From positions 30,994-94,993 of the forward strand of contig CAVTGB010000036.1 in NCBI GenBank assembly GCA_963734125.1: 64,000 nucleotides of DNA, in the 5' to 3' direction. This stretch comes from DATARH01 sp963734125. GTDB taxonomy: Bacteria > Pseudomonadota > Alphaproteobacteria > ATCC43930 > CGMCC-115725. The notes beneath the pieces were generated by a model. That model did no database searches, had not been told where the DNA came from, and saw only the letters and a program-made list of their open reading frames with translations. Within the stretch, counting starts at the first letter, position 1, and each line of letters starts with the position of its first letter. Shown here one piece after another: positions 63,606 to 64,000 of the stretch. The position numbers and the translations under genes were made by a program.

Positions 63606-64000
63606 TCAGCTCTTGCTGGCCGGGTGCTTGCGCCGCTTGTGCGGCGTCGGCGTTGGGGGCGGCGCGGGCGGCGCGGCGGTCTCTTCGCGCTTGACGCCGC
63701 ACGCCTTGTCGATCGCCGCGAGCGCCTTGGAAAAGCCGGCGAGCGAATAGATGTCGGTCGTCGCCGGGCCTTTTTGCGGCATGCCCTTGACCACCGCTTG
63801 TCTGCCCTTGGCAAGCGTGGTGACGATCACCCTGTCGAGATCCGAGGTCCGCGCCCAGGCGCTGTCGCCGTTGGTAAACAGCTCGAATGTGGTGCCGTCG
63901 ACGGTGAGCGCGACATCGCTGCCGTCCTTGAGCGTATAGCCCTCGACGAAGCTGACGACGTTGGAGATCTTCTCCACCGGACGATGCGTCACCATCGCGC
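63606..64000 (-). CDS. Invasion-associated locus B family protein, C-terminal part
   Basis: The window edge removes the N-terminus (probably with a signal peptide). What remains starts within ...VTHRPVEKISNVVSFVEGYT and includes FELFTNGDSAWARTSDLDRV, MPQKGPATTDIYSLAGFSKA and IDKACGVKRE, the IalB pattern, then a Pro-rich, Lys-rich tail (PTPTPHKRRKHPASKS). These are small exported proteins of uncertain role, named after a Bartonella locus. Confidence 0.88.
   Translation of the reverse strand, partial: AMVTHRPVEKISNVVSFVEGYTLKDGSDVALTVDGTTFELFTNGDSAWARTSDLDRVIVTTLAKGRQAVVKGMPQKGPATTDIYSLAGFSKALAAIDKACGVKREETAAPPAPPPTPTPHKRRKHPASKS

Overview
The window is high-GC chromosomal DNA from an alphaproteobacterium, most like the Rhodospirillales. 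The evidence is gene order and signals seen here: a histone-deacetylase-like gene, xseB, ispA and dxs in a row; chorismate mutase, hisC and tyrA opposite metX-metW; rlmN next to an ialB-type gene; and a lexA promoter carrying the alphaproteobacterial GTTC-N7-GTTC box. GANTC, the CcrM methylation site of this class, also appears to matter (see findings). The species is not identified.

Layout. 1-8.9 kb is a surface-polysaccharide locus: an ABC exporter permease leaving the left edge, a very large methyltransferase-methyltransferase-glycosyltransferase fusion, a second methyltransferase, a frameshifted asparagine synthetase, and an SGNH/MBOAT pair that probably acylates a glycan. 8.9-9.3 kb holds a decayed IS5-type transposase and tRNA-Pro. 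9.5-14.2 kb is a leftward isoprenoid cluster (dxs, ispA, xseB, HDAC-like). 14.2-15.6 kb is a small island of foreign look with a HicA/HicB-like pair. 15.7-18.9 kb has DUF423, a glycosyltransferase, a sugar epimerase and yajQ, then tRNA-Glu. 19.3-20.2 kb holds remnants of a histidine kinase and response regulator, followed by a beta-helix/AIDA-type repeat protein.

23.6-31 kb is the aromatic amino acid and methionine region (DUF2125, ABM, tyrA, hisC, chorismate mutase; metX, metW, a phosphodiesterase). 31-39 kb has an MHS-family transporter, a methyltransferase, two tandem luciferase-like oxidoreductases (one frameshifted), a class A PBP, a NIPSNAP protein and a nucleoside hydrolase. 39-44.4 kb has lexA with its SOS promoter, an MlaC-like protein, a CaiB-type CoA-transferase, DUF29, and an adenylate cyclase/TolB-TPR gene split by a 102-bp palindromic repeat. 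44.5-48.7 kb has a third luciferase-like gene and a leftward group of a GT-C membrane protein, a methyltransferase and a GT2. 49.3-54 kb has DUF1326, a FAD monooxygenase, a lysine-aminomutase-like radical SAM protein and a K+ channel. 54.3-58.3 kb is one reading frame joining a glycosidase-like domain, a Hint (autoprocessing) domain, two repeats and a GT4 glycosyltransferase. 58.5-62.4 kb contains a decayed GAF/receiver/cyclase gene, a double-GNAT gene and another kinase remnant; rlmN and ialB close the window.

The two most notable points are the glycosidase-Hint-glycosyltransferase fusion, and four single-base insertions that break three otherwise intact genes, every one of which can be placed inside a GANTC site. 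The second suggests methylation-linked sequencing error rather than gene loss.
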